DNA from: Lampris incognitus | Taxonomy: Eukaryota > Chordata > Actinopteri > Lampriformes > Lampridae | Direction: 5' to 3' | DNA length: 64,000 nucleotides | Assembly (NCBI RefSeq): GCF_029633865.1 | Contig: NC_079223.1 | Span: 7,904,190-7,968,189, forward strand | In this document: in pieces, positions 38,001 to 48,166 of the stretch | Layout: each line of letters opens with the position of its first letter | How positions within the stretch are numbered: position 1 is the first letter of the stretch | The notes under the pieces: model-generated | The model's input: only the letters and a program-made list of their open reading frames with translations | Told to the model about the DNA's origin: nothing | Databases searched by the model: none | Made by a program: the position numbers and the translations under genes

Positions 38001-41000
38001 AAAATTGAAGGAAGGTGAAGATTTGCAGAGGAAGCTTGAGGAGAGCGCTTTACAGCTGGAAGCAAAAGAAACAGAATTTCAGAAGCAGCTAATTGTAATT
38101 GGCAACCAGATGGAGCATTACTTTAAGGAGGTTCAGATTAAGTTGGAGTGTGGCGCCAATGAACTCTGTGAAAGAGTTGAATGTAGGGTGAGAGAGCTGA
38201 GTGAAAGACTTTTGTGTAATCAGAAAAGGATAGGACATCTTAAAAATGTTATCCTTAGTAAAGCAGACAGAATTTGCACTTTAGAGGAGCATCTTTTGCA
38301 GCGGCAGGAGGACAATAAGAATCTATGCAGTTCAATAGAGCAGATGACTGCTCAGCTTACAGCTCATATAGAGCATACTGAAGCCTTAACAAATGAAAGG
38401 GACAGTCTTCAAAGAGATACTGACACTAATTCTCAATCCATCTCTGAGAAAGTCCTAAGAATCAAACAGCTTAGTGAAGAAAACAAAACTATCTCAGAAA
38501 GCCTTCAGACGAATATGTTGCATATTAATGACCTGGAAAGCATCATCAATGACTTGAAAACCCAGTTAGCAGGAAAGGTAGAGGAGAAGGAAGAAGCCAT
38601 AACTTTGTTGAACCAGCAGTATAAGGAGGAGAAACAAAATGTTGTTGCTCAAATGGAGAAGACAATTGAGAGACTGGAGCAAGAGAGAAAATCTGCAGTG
38701 GAGCAGGCTGACATACTCAGGAAAAGTCTGTCTGAGTTTGAGAATAAGGCAGAGTCCAAGTTCACTCAGAACCAAAATACTGTCATCTCTCTGCAAACCA
38801 GGCTTGAAGACATGGAGCGAGAAATCTCAGAAAAGAACGAAACTTTGCAGAGGCTTACAGCCAGTATCGACAATCAGTCAATCAGCAAGTCTGAGATGGA
38901 CCAGGCGCTGAGTGAGAAAGAGCAGAAAGTCAGTGCTCTTACCTTAATGCTTGAGAGCTGCAATGATCGACTTGGTGAGCTTCAGGATCGGTTGGCTTTA
39001 AAGACAAAAGAGTGTGAACAACTCACAGCTGACCTAAAACAGCAGCACACCATCAGGGAGAATGAGAAGAGAGAGTTCACTGAGCAGCTGCAGCAAACGC
39101 AGAAGCAGTACACTCAGAATTATAATGTGGTTTGCGAGACCGAGGAAAAACTACACTCCCTGGAGAAAGAAAACCAAACTTGTAAATTAGAGCTTAAAAG
39201 TCAAAAGGAGGAATTTGAAAAGATGAAAAATGAAATTCTAAAGAGCAAGGAGGAGAGTCTGAAGGCAACAGAGGAGAGGCTGTCAACAGAAAGCGCCAGG
39301 AAAGTATCAGAATTTAAAAAGAAAGCAGAGCAGAAACTGGTTCAGATTAAAAAACAGCTTATGTCACAGATTGAGGAGAAAGATCAGATCATCAAAGATC
39401 GTCAGACTAGCTTGGAAGAACTCAAGGATAGCGAAGAATCCAATAAACATCACATGGAAACCCTCGAAGAGAAAGGACGAGCACTTGAGGATGCTGTTGC
39501 TAAACTCAAAGAGGAGCAGGAAAAACATCTCGAACAGATTCAGACCAGTGAGAAGCTTGAGAAAGAAAAGTGTTTGGATGAATTGAAAAACATGTATGAA
39601 GAAAAGCTATCTTCACTTCAGAGAGATATAGGCCAGGTGTCTAAAGCAGATGAAACTCTCGCAACATTAGAGGAAGTTAGAGCAAGGCTAAAAGAAGCAG
39701 AAGAGCAGAATGAAAACCTCTCCACCGAAATTAGTCGTTTGAAAGAACAACTACTTGAGAGGGATGCACAACTTGATCAGCAACAGGGAGTAAGTTCATG
39801 CTTGGAGAAACAGGGCCAGATTCCACTTGAACTGGAGAATGAGGTGAATGTGGGACAGAGCAATGTGGAGAAAACCAAGAGCACATTGGGAACGGAGCAG
39901 GGGAACCATTCTGTTTCTCAGGAAGAAGACGGTGCATCTCCAGAGTTCTTGAGGAAGAAATTGGTAGAGGTCGAGAATGAAAAGCAGAAAATCCAGAAAG
40001 ACTTAACCCGTTTGCAGAAGGACATCAGGTTGTTGAGAAAGGAGCATGAGCAGGACCTAGACTATACAAGGAAAGAGCTGGCAGAGGCAAATGAGTCAAA
40101 GCTCAAGTAAGTTGAAGATTACAAAGGATGAAAATAAACACAACAAACAAATTAAATGGAATACTTCTGATTTCATCAGTTATGGTTCTTTCTAGGTAAT
40201 TTGAGTTAATGCTTTTGTTATATTGATGTATTGTTCACTATCGTTGCCCACAGACTCGAGCTGGAAGATGTAGAAATGAAGCACAAGTCTGAACTGAAGC
40301 AGTTAATGAGGGAGTTCAACACACAAATGGCTTTGAAAGAAAACGAGATTGATACGTCAGTGAAAGAGACCATCGGTGAGGGAGGCAAAACAATTAGTAT
40401 TAAGTATTTACTGAGTCAAACTGAACATCATTATGCAATCCATTACACATAACAATGATCCATAAGATAAATGTTTTCCTTTTGTTGTAATAAAAGGTTA
40501 AAGCTGTGTTATGTGCACTTCACCACACCATTAGCTGGTTTGGAAAACAAAAAACCGGCAAATCATGGTAAATATAATTGACCTCTTATGTAGGGTAGAA
40601 CAAATAGATGGAGACTGAATGAAAGGAAACATGGTTGATATTTTGATCTTTAATAATGGGAGAACAAAGAAACGGGATTACTGAATTAGGAAACGATGCT
40701 GATTGGCCCTTTTTTCTCAGGACCATGTGAACAAGTAGTTTGGAACAGAAATTTGAAGTATCTGCTAATTCTGGCTTCTGTCTATTCCTTTGTCACAGCG
40801 AAGGCCCAGAGCGTGGAAGCGGAGCTCATCAGTGGCCATCGGGAGGAAGTCAGTCAGCTGCAGAAGGTGATTGTCCAGAAAGAGGATGACTTGCATAGAA
40901 CTGTCCAGACGTACGAGCAGGTTTTACAGGTACTGTACAACAAGATGTGGCGTAAATCCAAAAATGTGTAAACATTTTTCCTTTACCGGAACCTGTAATG

Positions 41001-44000
41001 TGTAGATGATGGGTTAGCAATGTCATTAGATCCCATTACCTTCACATGATATAGCTTTTTCATGATATTTGTCAGCTTAACGAATATGAAGTCCACACAA
41101 AATGTTCAGTGTATGCGTTATGAATGCCTGCTGTATGATTTACATTTTAACAGTAGAACAACCAAGGCCATCATTTTGATGGTTTTGGATTTTCAAAGTT
41201 TAATAACTTTGTGGGGGGGGGGAAATATACAGACCTGCCGCTCTGTGAATGCTCCTAAAATTGCATATATTTGCATTAAGATTAGGTTTAGATCAATTGC
41301 AAAAAAAAACAAAGTATGATAAGATCTACATAAAACGACCATGAGCCATCAGAAAGACCACTCGTAATTTGCACGTCATTGTGCACGTCATGTCAGTATT
41401 TATGACGTGTGTTGGTCGCGTCATTTTCTTCGCGAAGTTCATTGCTCTGTCCTAAAAACACACTAGCGTTTTCCAGTGCAGAGAAATAGTCTAAACTTGA
41501 TTTTTGATTTTTGCCAACATGTCTGGCTACAGACGCCATTACAGACGCACCATGACTACCACCGAGGCGTTGCAGTATTTACAGGCGTTGGGACAGCGGT
41601 CATTTTAAATTGTTTGAAAAATAGTATTAAAGTTGTTAAAATGTTAATTTCGGTGTCAGTCGTTTCATAACAGACATACTAACATATGTAATGCATTAAT
41701 ATCTCAATTGGGTATTTATCTTGACAGAATATAGAGTTTACAAACCGGCCCATGGTGGTTCTAGGTAGGAGTGAGATCCCGGTCGTTCTGGTGTTAAAGC
41801 TCGCCACACGAGTCGAGTCGGACAAGTCAGCTAGTGTAAACTGAAGCTGTCCTGCTTTATTAACTGACTCCTAACTTAAATTAAAGTTTTGAAGTCTAAA
41901 ATATGGCAAGGAGCAGTTCGACTGACATACTTAAGCCGTGATGCTGAGACGAGGCATGGGAAATGACTCAGCCATTGTTCTCCTCTTCAGAGCCGGGAGG
42001 AGGAGATGGGGGACAGAGTGTGGCAAGTCCAGAAAGAGCTAGAGGAGCTACAAACAAGATGCCATGATAATTCTACGGTAATTTCTTTTAAATCTGCAAA
42101 TTTGCAGGGGCCTTGTGTATAACCATGTATGCACAAACTTTTGTATATGCAATCATCCATGCATGTGATTTATAAGGAGTAAACGTGATGTGAGAATGTG
42201 CCTACTGTCACGCAAACTATAACCAATCCATATGTGGCTGCAGTTAAACTTTCATGACCAACCATTTCTTGAAGTCATTAACGGTGCGTGGCTCAGAACT
42301 GGCCGCATTTTCTGCTTTTGCAACATTTTCCCACTCTCCATCCCCTTTATGTTGAATATTCCAACTGACGTGCCGTCAAATAACAACTTTTTTTCTGGTC
42401 TTTACCTCATCGACCAGCACGTCTGTTCCCCAGTCCGTGAAATTGCATTTTTTACATTTACATTCAGATGTTGCCATTTTATTCGAGAGAGTTTGCCGAG
42501 AAACGGGGGCTATTAATCTGCATTTGAACATTCAGAAAGAGTGTTTCGACGTCCATTTAGTGATTTCTTGGGCGGTAGTGGCTAGGAAAAAGAGGCTTGT
42601 GCCCATGCACACAATTTCAAGTTGGTTTGGGATTTATAAAGGGAGGGAATGCTCAAAAATTTGGGATATGCAAGGTTTTATAAATCCGATTATTTTGGGG
42701 TGTACGCAGTGTTCTTGTATTGTGCATATACAAGTTTTTAGTATACACAGTTTTATACACTAGGCCTGTGATGCAGCAGGTCTCTGCTTTGCTCAGGGTG
42801 TTGATGATGTTTGCCATTCTGCAGGAATCATCTTTTGATTCTGAGCACGTATAGAAATGCTTACTTGTGGCTCTGGCAGTGTAAAGGTTATGTACCGCCC
42901 CCGAGGCTTGGATGACATTTAGACCGTGATTCGAGTCTTACGCTTTTCGACTTGGCTTGGCTACGTAAGAGTGAAACTGCAGTCCTGTCAATTCTCCTCA
43001 CAGAGTTATTTTTCCAATTGCAGAAGTCTGATGGAAGCATTACTAGCTTGGAAAGCCATCCAAGTCTGAGTTCTTCATGTTTTTTTTTTCTCGGTACCTT
43101 CATGTCCCTTCTGATACCTTATTATTTGAAGTTTTAAACTAGTTTAACCGGCTTAAAAGTTAATAACAGTTTTTCGCTGCTTTGTCATGTTTCATAAGTG
43201 AAGGATTCTGTCCAAGGGCTCAGGGACCACTTGCCTACATACTTTACTCTGATCAGGATCTCCATCCAGTGATGTGGCTGCTCTCCAAAGCACGCCGGAT
43301 GCTATGAAGTTCACTCGAATCAGTCAGGAATGTTCTTCCTGGAAAATAAAGATCGTGAGGCAGCAGTCAGCCTCGATCCCTGTTCTCAATTATCATCAGA
43401 CGAGGTGATCCTAGTCCTTAGATTTCACACTGTAAGAGAACATTTTAAGGCATGTGCTTCCTGGGAAAGAGCCAGATAGAGGAAACACACAGGGGAGAGG
43501 TTGCAGCAAAGTGTTGTGTTGCTGTGACACCCCCGCAAAGACTCTTCCACCTTTAAAATCTCGAGTCCACAGACACGTATGCAAAGAAATGCAACTATTC
43601 GTCTTCTTTTTTTTCCCCCCTTTGCTGCATTTTTTCTGAGTGATGTAATAACTTTATGGGGGATTCAGGGGTATATGGGTTTATGCTCACAAAAGCCTTT
43701 CCCCTCTCAGGGCCTCATGAACCATTCCTCATGTTGACACTGGGTCACACTGTCTCACCATTCAGTATCCGCTGTGAGAGGGGTGGCAGACTAACTCTGC
43801 CCTCCCCTTAAACGTTTGAAAACACAGGTTAGAGGTCTGACGTGACGAGGAACGTCAAATATTTACTAGTCTGTTATTTCGCCGATTTTTGGTTGTTTAC
43901 TGTAATCCAAGGTAAAACTAATGATTAGAAATCGGGAAAATTCACATGTTCTTGAATGATTTTTTTTTTTCATTATCCACAAATATTACAAATGTGGAGT

Positions 44001-47000
44001 TGTTGAAAAACGTATCCCTTGTGGTTGGGTTGGTATGGTTATTTAGCTGCTACATGGCTGATCAGAGCTTTTCTTAAGTCACTAATAGGTGGAAGTTTGT
44101 GCCAGTTATGGACAGTTAAAACATGTCAAATTGCCAAAATTACATAAATTCTATTATATAAAGGGCTTTGTAGGAAATTCCAGGGGTTGTAGGGTCTAAT
44201 GTCTCACTGTTTTTTTTTGTTTTGTTTTTTTCAGATGAGTGTTGAGGAAGTGCAGGTGAGTTGGTTGGCTGCAAAAATTATATTTGCACCGTTTGTTTCA
44301 TAGGAGTCATGCCATCACTTCGCTGTATCACCACTTCAGAAGAGTTTTTTGTGCAAAACAAACATGCATCATAAGTAGCCCCGCCATCTGCACTAACCCA
44401 CATTTGTTTCTCATGCGCCATTGATTTTAAGCCACTACTTTTGCCCTCCACATTTTCCAGTTCTCACTGTATATGTATGCGCTGTCCTGCCCGTCTCTTC
44501 TCACCGCAGGCTCAACTCGCCGAGAAGACGACTCTGCTGAGCGAGGCGAGGCTGAAGGAGCAGGAGTTTGTTGACCGAGTAAGTGTCGGGCCCTCTGTGT
44601 GCACTGCTCGAGAACGAGTGGGCAATGTCCCGTCTAGCAAATCCCTTCCTCTCCATTCCCAGGATTCTGATGCCCCTCAGCTATTCGAGCGACTGCTCGC
44701 CTACTGAATCGAGTTAATTAACACGGCACATCTGTTTACGTTTGCCTTAACCCAATAAACAATTACAGCGCCCCCTCTCCTACCATTTTTCTCATACACA
44801 CTGTCATTCTCACCAGCATTCCGTATGAATGACCAGCAAAACACAACACTCATATCTCACATGACGATTATGGTAATGCATAGAATAAAACCACTGGAGT
44901 GAAATTGTTTTTTCCCCCATATATATATTAATTTTACGTGTTTCTCCATGGTAGATCCACTCCCTTGAGGACAAGATTAGATTTTTCCAGAAGAACTCCG
45001 TTGTAACTCATCTTGGGAGCCCGTACAAAGGTAATGTAAACACTAAGAAAGATTTACGTTAGTCCCACATATTCTGCCAATTTCATTTCTGTTGGTGCAC
45101 AAAAAAAATGTACGTCACCTAATGCCTGATATGTGATGCTTTAAGTGAATTAGGCGCACGTAAACGTGCATACATGCAGTACTTGATACTGATCTTCATG
45201 CGTATGTGTGTGGGATAGGGTACATCGCCTATTTCTTGTCACTGGAGACAGGCGGTGCAGTTTGGGGCCAGTGGCTTCAGCTTCGATGCAGTATTGGTTG
45301 TTACTCGTCCCTGCGGTGTGAAATGTGTTAATACATGGGTGTCTGTGCAGCCCTGCTGCTTGGCGAGCTGTGGGAGACTGGTGCCCTAACACAATGCCGT
45401 CAGTCTCCCTGTTCTGCTGCACATGCGTCCCCAGTCATGGATCAAAAGTGGGTGGTGAGGGTTGGTGACGGGGGAGTTAGCTAAATTCTAGCCTCTTCAT
45501 AGACCCTCCCTGCTGGTGTAATAAAGAGAATCTGCTGTCGAGAGGAGGGGGGGGGGGGTTTGAAAATCTTCCATGGATTTAATGGGTTTTGCAGATTGTG
45601 GTCTTGCGTTTCCCAAAGAAAAAAGAAAAGCAACAGAGCACACGTCTGTGCTCTCTGAATCTTCACCGTTCTATTTCAAATGACTCAAATCTGAGACAAG
45701 TCTGCTTACTCCCCTCTGTCTTTCCTTAGTCTCACCCATTGCCGAGGTGAAAGTCGCTCCCCTCAAAAAAGAGTCCATTGTGCGTGCTTTTAACCAACCG
45801 ATCCTTGGCCGAATTCCCTACCTCCCGTCAGAGCTGAGAGCAGGCGATGAGAAAAAGCTGGGTTGCCGGCTCCCTCCTGGTCAGGGTTGTGGGCTCAGCT
45901 GGAGCAACCAGGGGTCAGGAGGGACAAAGGCTAGAGGATTTATTGGTGGCCCGTTTCTTCACGCCTGGTGATCAAAGCCTCACTTGAACTCCCCTTTACC
46001 TTCTGTGCCGTCTACCTATCCCCGTCCTCTAATCATGCCGTCTCTGTTGGCAAACCCTGGGACATTTTGGTGTCCTCTAAATGGCTATTCCAGAGAGGCA
46101 GGGGGCAAAGGGCAGTTTTCAGCAGTCCGACCTGCCTTTTAATATTACAGTAAACGGGGTTCACTGAGTGGTAGTATTGCTAGTTTCAGTATTGCTTCCG
46201 CTATGCAAGTTGTGCCATAATTTTCCATTTCTCGCTGTTGTTTGGGGATGAGGGTACAGTACAGCTGGGGGTGGTGTGTTTAAGTGCTTGTTAGGCAGTA
46301 TTACAGTGCTCATGTTGAGCCCTGGCATTCTTTCCTGTTTGTAACTGGCACTTATTTTGAACCCATGCCTGCACTGGAAGTTTTTCCGGCGTTGGTTGCT
46401 AATACAAACACCATGCTGTTTATCAAAACAAGCATCCGGCGAAATGGTGTCTGAAATGTTGAATGAATGAATAGAAAGAGCCCGTTATAAATCAAAATGA
46501 GAGTTTCCTAGACCTACGTTCTTGAGTAAATCCTTTTGTAAATGAGCAGCATTAGGAGGCCTTTTTTAAGCACATTATTGTGTGAAATAACTTCATGATG
46601 TTCTGTGTTGAGCAGCCGTTACGGCGTCATCTGATAAATAGTGTGAAATGACGGTTGCTTGTTGAACAACAGTCCGGGAATGTATAATCCCGTGATCGGT
46701 AGTGCTTCTTACGGTTGTTGTTGTTGTTGTTGTTTTGTTCTAAGATCCAGGATACAACAGTGCGGACGCTCTGTCAGAACCAACCGAGTTTGAATACCTG
46801 AGGAAGGTGTTGTTTGAGTACATGATGGGGCGGGAAACAAAGGTATGGTATGCTTGTTTTTGTTTTTGTGTTTTTCGTGCAGTCATTTTACTCAGTGTAA
46901 CTGTAACTGGTGGCATTGAAAAATGATGTGACACATATAAGCCACAGCAAATTCATGGTGACCTACACTAAGAAAGCACGCAGGATAAGCGAGGACATCG

Positions 47001-48166
47001 AACTGCATTTCTTTCACATGAACCCTTCGTCCATTTGGCTCTGTGGTCGTTTAGGAAGCAATATAAAATCCTACGTCCATCTTTGCAGATCCCGGTTAAC
47101 TATTCTGTCCCTAATTAACCATGCTGTGGACACGGTCCTAAAGTCAGCAGGATTTTCCTTGGTTCTCAGTAAACAGTTAGTCTTTATGACATCATGGCAG
47201 ACCTCCCTGTGTACAAGCAAGTCCTCGAGGCAGCCCCCAAGCATATACATCTCACATGACGCTGACTTGCCGTTTTAAGACTTGCTGGCCTTGTTTAGCG
47301 TTAGTTGGTTGGGGTCCCTAAACAGCAGCCCTGTTTCTGATTATCCCTGTATTTATGGGGGAGAGCATGCACCCTGGCAGATGGGCCTGGATTTGATTAT
47401 GGAGATAATAAGGGGTTTTTGTCTTGTTGGGTTTTAATTGTCGGGGAACAAGCTTGATTTGATTTAGTGATGGTGTCAAGGGCAGGGGTTCACACAGCAT
47501 CCGTCTTTTTCGGTGCCGAGTATTGAAAGCCTTTACAAGGCACGTTGTGAAAATGTACATGGAAATTAAAACTACAACGCCCCCCACCCCAAAACAAAGG
47601 TGAAAAAGATGACGTTCCACATTGAAGATGAAATAAAAGGCTTCTGATGTACCCTATTTTCAACATTAGTAACTTTTTCCCTCTCTTCCTCCATTCACAG
47701 ACGATGGCCAAAGTTATAACCTCCATGCTCAAGTTCCCACCAGACCAAACGCAGAAGGTTCTGGACAAAGAGGACTCGAAAGCAGTTGTAAGTATTTTTC
47801 TCCGCCAGAGAGGCTTGCATGAGCTCGCCTAATGAAGTCCTCCCCATCCTCCAGGTACTCCTCCTCTTGACGCTATGCATGAGGAGCATTTTCTACACAT
47901 ACCTGTATAGAGAAGAATGGAAAAAAACAGTGCTCATATAAAGCTCTCATGTAAGCGGTACCCACGGCAGCCATGCAGTGTCAAACCACTTCATATTTTA
48001 CTGCATCATTCGTAGAAAAATTACACGTTTAAATGCTCGACATGTCAGAGAGCATGAAAATCACAAATCTCACCTGCATCTTAAAATACCCTGCCAGAAT
48101 AGTTCCCTGAGACTTACTAAGTAGGTTTATTTCTCTCCTCTGTTTCCACAGCCATGGTTACGATGA
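22934..48166 (+). CDS. GOLGA4: Golgin subfamily A member 4 (golgin-245/p230), complete
   Basis: A peripheral trans-Golgi coiled-coil protein that tethers vesicles; its C-terminal GRIP domain binds the GTPase ARL1. Coding exons: 22934-23020, 24588-24665, 29313-29381, 29530-29859, 30022-30069, 30228-30284, 30601-30699, 31362-31512, 31684-31877, 33368-33451, 33793-33940, 34022-34200, 35705-35803, 35921-36076, 36247-40106, 40254-40375, 40799-40929, 41991-42077, 44235-44255, 44510-44578, 44955-45030, 46751-46842, 47701-47787, 48152-48166. All phases join, giving about 2,112 residues against about 2,230 in human. The N-terminus is MFKKLKQRIN as in mammals. Near-identical blocks include LITQLRDAKNLIEQLEQDK, MVIAETKRQMHETLEMKEEE, QLMREFNTQ and FEYLRKVLFEYMMGRETK. 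One intron uses a GC donor. The last exon is inferred. Next gene downstream is ITGA9, same strand. Confidence 0.93.
23021..24587 (+). other. GOLGA4 intron 1
   Basis: CpG-rich at its start, AT-rich later. A (GT)n run is at 24439-24455. No exon-like segment or mobile element was identified in it. Confidence 0.6.
24588..24665 (+). CDS. GOLGA4: GOLGA4 exon 2
   Basis: Residues 30-55 (VGAGDRRSSNTPAFHHEATP...). Acceptor TTACAG, donor GAG|GTAGGA, phase 0 at both ends. Ser/Thr/Pro-rich, low complexity. Confidence 0.75.
24666..29312 (+). other. GOLGA4 long intron, with microsatellites
   Basis: 4.6 kb, mostly AT-rich. A pyrimidine tract with (CTGT)n, (CT)n and (AT)n runs lies at 25860-26046, and a (GAAT)n run at about 27998-28031. 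One exon-like segment is at 26241-26342 and is listed separately. Nothing else is recognised. Confidence 0.6.
26241..26342 (+). CDS. GOLGA4: Candidate alternative GOLGA4 exon
   Basis: 102 nt open in phase 0 between ...GGGTCAG and GTG|GTGAGT, encoding 34 residues that begin MLAGMIAEPAFLSEYTIF. Both flanking GOLGA4 exons are phase 0, so inclusion would preserve the frame. A second donor at 26331 (CAG|GTAGCC) would give a 90-nt form, also in phase. The composition differs from the coiled coil, and the segment may be an optional N-terminal insert. The splice sites fit, but use is not shown. Confidence 0.5.
29313..29381 (+). CDS. GOLGA4: GOLGA4 exon 3 with GC donor
   Basis: Residues 56-78 (SASKEVTRSPRGSINGDGSA...). 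The acceptor is TGTGCAG. The donor reads CAG|GCAAGT, a GC-AG intron whose remaining positions match the consensus. 69 nt, phase 0. Confidence 0.85.
29530..29859 (+). CDS. GOLGA4: GOLGA4 exon 4
   Basis: Residues 79-188. Contains FAQKLQL, KVPSMESL, LFRSSSKESLVRSPSRDSL, the acidic DPPSDIESEAEE and RVERSLANYRGKYSE, all aligned with mammalian golgin-245. The acceptor is a tandem CAGCAG, so a one-codon longer form starting at 29527 is possible. Donor GAG|GTAAGG. Confidence 0.93.
30022..30284 (+). CDS. GOLGA4: GOLGA4 exons 5-6
   Basis: Exon 5 is 30022-30069 (LVTAYRTVQRDKEKTQ) and exon 6 is 30228-30284 (VILSQSQDKALRRIGELRE). Both are phase 0. This is the beginning of the long coiled coil. Confidence 0.92.
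30601..30699 (+). CDS. GOLGA4: GOLGA4 exon 7
   Basis: Residues 224-256, ELQMDQQAKKHLQDEFDAAL onward, very close to the human protein. Acceptor CCGTAG, donor CAG|GTGAGT. Confidence 0.93.
30700..31361 (+). other. GOLGA4 intron 7
   Basis: About 660 bp of AT-rich intron. No repeat or exon was recognised. Confidence 0.6.
31362..31877 (+). CDS. GOLGA4: GOLGA4 exons 8-9
   Basis: Exon 8 is 31362-31512, ending in phase 1. Exon 9 is 31684-31877 (KVMEVLQKRVKRQENLLQKC onward). The exon 9 acceptor reads TAGCAG, a second tandem acceptor allowing gain or loss of one codon. Exon 8 is the less conserved Ser/Pro-rich linker. Confidence 0.9.
31878..33367 (+). other. GOLGA4 intron 9
   Basis: 1.5 kb with no recognised exon, repeat or RNA gene. 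Confidence 0.55.
33368..34200 (+). CDS. GOLGA4: GOLGA4 exons 10-12
   Basis: Exons 33368-33451, 33793-33940 (ends phase 1) and 34022-34200. They include KLITQLRDAKNLIEQLEQDK and MVIAETKRQMHETLEMKEEE, the best-conserved N-terminal coiled-coil segment, and end ELTRVKQEVVVIMK. Confidence 0.95.
34201..35704 (+). other. GOLGA4 intron 12
   Basis: 1.5 kb, AT-rich, with no repeat or exon recognised. Confidence 0.55.
35705..36076 (+). CDS. GOLGA4: GOLGA4 exons 13-14
   Basis: Exons 35705-35803 (KSSEETLADMERCHNEALAA onward) and 35921-36076 (EKCKEEFLQAAKEQEQQEAL onward), both phase 0, heptad-rich. Confidence 0.92.
36247..40106 (+). CDS. GOLGA4: GOLGA4 exon 15, 3.86-kb coiled-coil exon
   Basis: Residues 594-1880 in a single exon, about 61 percent of the protein. 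It starts RILELESSLEKS as in mammals. It is highly charged and rich in Glu, Lys, Gln and Leu with heptad spacing. Recognisable blocks: EKTLEKLDIKQTELETLSSE-like, RKAEEMQEKFKKKLQENEES, RKVSEFKKKAEQKLVQIKKQ and RLQKDIRLLRKEHEQDLDYT. The donor is CTCAA|GTAAGT in phase 2. The in-frame TAA just after the donor is intronic. Large vesicle-tethering golgins carry such rods between membrane anchor and cargo-capturing tip. Confidence 0.95.
40254..40929 (+). CDS. GOLGA4: GOLGA4 exons 16-17
   Basis: Exon 16 is 40254-40375 (LELEDVEMKHKSELKQLMRE onward, QLMREFNTQ conserved). Exon 17 is 40799-40929 (KAQSVEAELISGHREEVSQL onward). The join gives ...VKETI-A-KAQ. Confidence 0.93.
40930..41990 (+). other. GOLGA4 intron 17, with an inserted element
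   Basis: About 1.06 kb; roughly 470 bp of it (41332-41797) is a piggyBac-like miniature element. Outside that insertion nothing is recognised. Confidence 0.6.
41332..41797 (+). mobile_element. piggyBac-like non-autonomous element, copy 2
   Basis: The right end cccggtcgttctggtg is followed by TTAA (41794-41797). The left end near aaaacgacc (41332) is degraded. The interior has an ATG at about 41519 with MSGYRRHYRRTMTTTEALQY then LQAL, resembling a transposase N-terminus, followed directly by the 3' non-coding end, so almost all coding sequence has been deleted. Confidence 0.65.
41991..42077 (+). CDS. GOLGA4: GOLGA4 exon 18
   Basis: Residues 1965-1993, SREEEMGDRVWQVQKELEEL onward, ending HDNST. 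Acceptor TCTTCAG, donor ACG|GTAATT, phase 0. Confidence 0.9.
42078..44234 (+). other. GOLGA4 intron 18
   Basis: 2.16 kb with no recognised element or exon. Several open frames of 60-110 codons have no similarity I know. Confidence 0.5.
44235..44255 (+). CDS. GOLGA4: GOLGA4 exon 19, 21-nt microexon
   Basis: Encodes MSVEEVQ between TTTTTTTCAG and GTGAGT. The position and length match the human VTIMELQ segment, so this is taken as a real seven-codon exon. Phase 0 both sides, so it can be skipped without a frameshift. Confidence 0.8.
44510..45030 (+). CDS. GOLGA4: GOLGA4 exons 20-21
   Basis: Exon 20 is 44510-44578 (AQLAEKTTLLSEARLKEQEF onward) and exon 21 is 44955-45030 (IHSLEDKIRFFQKNSVVTHL onward, GSPYK). 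Both match mammalian order; exon 21 ends in phase 1. Confidence 0.92.
45031..46750 (+). other. GOLGA4 intron 21
   Basis: 1.7 kb. A poly-G run lies at 45548-45558 and a (TTG)n run at 46714-46735. An in-frame-looking open stretch at 45747-45971 lacks a convincing donor and was not called. Confidence 0.5.
46751..46842 (+). CDS. GOLGA4: GOLGA4 exon 22, GRIP domain part 1
   Basis: Encodes YNSADALSEPTEFEYLRKVL then FEYMMGRETK. The FEYLRKVLFEYMMG segment is the core of the GRIP domain, including the conserved tyrosine needed for ARL1 binding and Golgi targeting. Acceptor ATCCAG, donor AAG|GTATGG. Confidence 0.95.
46843..47700 (+). other. GOLGA4 intron 22
   Basis: About 860 bp without any recognised element. 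Confidence 0.55.
47701..47787 (+). CDS. GOLGA4: GOLGA4 exon 23, GRIP domain part 2
   Basis: Encodes TMAKVITSMLKFPPDQTQKV then LDKEDSKAV, the second half of GRIP. Acceptor TTCACAG, donor GTT|GTAAGT, phase 0. Reading through the donor would add about 15 residues to a stop at 47832, a possible retained-intron form. Confidence 0.93.
48152..48166 (+). CDS. GOLGA4: GOLGA4 terminal coding exon (inferred)
   Basis: After TTTCCACAG at 48143-48151, phase 0 reading gives Pro-Trp-Leu-Arg and a TGA stop at 48164-48166. The acceptor is strong and the frame fits, but only four residues are involved. The mammalian tail I remember (LMFTSPRSGIF) is different, so this could be an alternative last exon. Confidence 0.6.
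   Translation, partial: PWLR

Noticed and set aside
45747..45971. Extra GOLGA4 exon in intron 21
   Set aside because: It has an open frame after a TAG but no usable in-phase donor and no mammalian counterpart, while the flanking exons already join in phase.
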